Of a DNA stretch of 24,718 nt, positions 23,305-24,718 are shown in pieces; position 1 is the first letter of the stretch, and each line of letters starts with the position of its first letter. The position numbers were made by a program, and so were the translations under genes. Location of the stretch: positions 1-24,718 of the forward strand of contig CAZLNZ010000026.1 in assembly GCA_964561145.1 (NCBI GenBank), read 5' to 3'. Source of the stretch: RUG14300 sp964561145. GTDB taxonomy: Bacteria > Bacillota > Clostridia > Christensenellales > CAG-1252. A model generated the notes under the pieces. It searched no databases. It worked only from the letters and a program-made list of their open reading frames with translations, and was not told the origin of the DNA.

Positions 23305-24264
23305 GTGCAAATAAATCTAGGAATTATTGATTCCGAAGGTAAACTTGTGGTAAAATACTACCATGAAGCTTATGGTAAATGTTCTATAATTTCTGATACC
23401 AGTGGTTGCAGTATCGGCTCACTTAATCCATTCCGTTACAAAGGCTACTATTACGACTCTGAAACAGGAATGTATTATTGCCAATCCCGATACTACGTCC
23501 CCGAGTGGTGCAGATGGCTCAACGCAGACAACCCTAATTTCCTTGAACCTCAATCCCTTAACGGTCTCAACCTCTTTGCTTACTGCAGCAACGACCCGGT
23601 GAATGCAATAGACGAAAGCGGATGTGTTCCAAAATGGTTAAAAGGACTAGCTATTGGATTGGGTATTATAGGTACCGTTCTTGTAATTGGGGCAGTTGCT
23701 ATACTTACTTGTGGTGTTGGAACATTAGCAGGTACGATGGTAGGAGCTGTAATATATGGAGCAGCACAAGGAATTGCTATAGGCTCAGTAATAGGAGTTG
23801 TTAGTGGTTGCGTCATTGGTGGTATTGCATCAGACTGGTCAGCAGAAGGAATGTTGATTGGTGCTGGAATAGGTTTAGGTGCTGGGGCTATTGCCGGAGG
23901 AATTATTGGCGGCGTTGTGGGTGCAAGCGGTTTTTCTGCTAATAGTGCTTATATTTCTCAGTATGGTGGCAATGTACAAGAAGTCCTATCTACATACAAG
24001 GGGAATCCTAGGTTGAAAACATTGCACGGTAATACTACAGCATATAGGACTTGGGGTGGTGTCTCTGGCGAGTATGGACATTGGATTTCTCCTAAAAACT
24101 ATGGTATGTCTGCGAGAAGCGTGCTATCTTTGCCTTCGGGCAATACCGCAGTAAATACCTCGCAGTTTATTATATCAAAAGGAAGTACTGTATTATCTGG
24201 AAAAGCAGCCGCAATGTTTGGTCAAGTTGGTGGTGGTATTCAGTGGTGGATTGGTTTATTGTAG
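23305..24264 (+). CDS. RHS cassette 2: truncated RHS tip with TNT-like toxin domain
   Basis: 319 residues from GTG 23305, with no ribosome site visible, so the start is nominal. Residues 5-101 repeat the RHS core end of cassette 1 (4 differences), ending NDPVNAIDESG. Residues of about 108-215 are a Gly/Ala-rich hydrophobic stretch. The last 75 residues resemble the TNT (DUF4237) NAD-glycohydrolase toxins: YRTWGG with R248, YGHWISPKNYG with H259, ARSVLSLPSGN, then LSGKAAAMFGQVGGGIQWW with Q313 in the family's GGGxQ motif. R248 and Q313 are 65 residues apart. No histidine follows H259, so the catalytic histidine expected between the LP motif and the GGG motif is not obvious and activity is uncertain. 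Probably a silent cassette or a remnant. Confidence 0.75.
   Translation: MQINLGIIDSEGKLVVKYYHEAYGKCSIISDTSGCSIGSLNPFRYKGYYYDSETGMYYCQSRYYVPEWCRWLNADNPNFLEPQSLNGLNLFAYCSNDPVNAIDESGCVPKWLKGLAIGLGIIGTVLVIGAVAILTCGVGTLAGTMVGAVIYGAAQGIAIGSVIGVVSGCVIGGIASDWSAEGMLIGAGIGLGAGAIAGGIIGGVVGASGFSANSAYISQYGGNVQEVLSTYKGNPRLKTLHGNTTAYRTWGGVSGEYGHWISPKNYGMSARSVLSLPSGNTAVNTSQFIISKGSTVLSGKAAAMFGQVGGGIQWWIGLL
23317..23607. repeat. Direct repeat, RHS core end, copy 2
   Basis: Partner of 21708-21998, offset 1609 bp. Immediately upstream there is no RHS-like sequence, so the cassette junction is at or very near CTAGGAATT. Confidence 0.9.
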
Positions 24265-24273
24265 GAGTATTCT

Positions 24274-24549
24274 ATGGTTGAACAATTGATGATAGTTTTA
24301 AAATATATAGAAGAAGAAATGAAAAAAGAGAATTCAGTTTGGGACAAAACGCAATTGTCTCTTGTCGTGAAGCCAGAAATCGAGGAACTATATGCCTATT
24401 TTGCAAATGGAAAAGTGTTTTTCAAGTATGGAAAAAAACAAAGAATGTTAGAATCAACTTACATTATTACTGATTCAATAATTGATCTGAATAATACGGT
24501 TTTAGGAAAAGAAATAAATAAGTTGCAAGAAATGTATAATAAGTTATAG
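24274..24549 (+). CDS. Putative immunity protein 2, small soluble
   Basis: 91 residues, no signal or membrane helix, mildly acidic with a helical N-terminus (EQLMIVLKYIEEEMKKE) and a central beta-like part (KVFFKYGKKQ). The stop of RHS cassette 2 is TAGGAG, 9 nt before this ATG, exactly the layout of the first module. A small cytoplasmic protein is the expected kind of antitoxin for a TNT-like NAD-consuming toxin, but I do not recognise the family. Confidence 0.65.
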   Translation: MVEQLMIVLKYIEEEMKKENSVWDKTQLSLVVKPEIEELYAYFANGKVFFKYGKKQRMLESTYIITDSIIDLNNTVLGKEINKLQEMYNKL

Positions 24550-24718
24550 ACGGAAATATTATTCGTTAGAAATTGATGAAATTATATTTCTTGGCTCTAT
24601 AATAAATGTTGGGGCCGTGAATTCCCAAAGTAAATTCCACAGTGTAAATAAGTGTGGAACTTGGTGTAGGAAATGGCGGAATTTAGTTTAGGAAAAGATT
24701 GACTTTAGCCCATATTTG
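24550..24718 (+). other. Right-edge region after the second module
   Basis: No supported gene. TTCCACA (7 nt) pairs with TGTGGAA across an 11-nt spacer near 24636-24660, followed by no T-run. An open stretch without a start codon (ending TAG near 24691, encoding GTWCRKWRNLV) could be the tail of a decayed toxin or chance. Confidence 0.3.

Noticed and set aside
21805..23602. Parallel +1 frames of about 62-66 codons in both RHS cassettes
   Set aside because: They arise because the two cassettes share the same DNA; out of frame with the well-conserved RHS protein, no ribosome site.

Overview
The window looks like chromosome of a low-GC, spore-forming Firmicute of the Clostridia type, possibly an uncultured gut lineage. 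The support is AGGAGG-type ribosome sites, several TTGACA/17/TATAAT promoters, a SpoIIE homologue, the rpmE-yqhQ-prmC-prfA gene order and a potABCD operon behind an XRE-cupin regulator. Placement below class level is inference. I saw no tRNA, rRNA, CRISPR array or transposase.

Left part (1-6150): the 3' end of a DUF4143-type ATPase gene; a small VOC/glyoxalase gene broken by a one-base slip in an A-run; an HD-domain hydrolase; a single-gene VWA unit with a near-ideal promoter and terminator; then ribosomal protein L31, a YqhQ(DUF1385)-PrmC fusion and release factor 1. PrmC methylates the GGQ glutamine of release factors, so the last two genes are functional partners. A terminator shared by converging genes separates prfA from a cysteine-rich helical protein on the minus strand.

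Middle (6660-18090): an XRE-cupin regulator and potABCD, a spermidine/putrescine ABC importer whose genes overlap by 4-11 bases. PotA carries an extra C-terminal domain and PotD has both a lipobox and a C-terminal membrane helix. Next comes an overlapping minD-minE-spoIIE operon: MinE lacks its N-terminal membrane-targeting helix and minC is absent from the window. A 900-residue lipoprotein with seven InlB/Flg_new-like repeats follows.

Right part (18090-24718): a copper-type P1B ATPase whose C-terminus is a complete CopZ-like domain with its own internal ribosome site. Two diverged copies of one structured intergenic repeat lie on either side of it in opposite orientation. The window ends in two 5'-truncated RHS 'tip' cassettes. 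They share about 290 bp at roughly 89% identity, then diverge into unrelated C-terminal domains; the second resembles the TNT NAD-glycohydrolase toxin. Each is followed 9 nt later by a small putative immunity gene. This looks like an orphan polymorphic-toxin module array and is the most system-like part of the window.

The points I consider most worth checking are the RHS cassette array, the CopA/CopZ internal start, the minDE-spoIIE operon with a truncated MinE, the two genes that start just after a terminator hairpin with no Shine-Dalgarno site, and the helically phased GTYAC motif next to the first RHS cassette.
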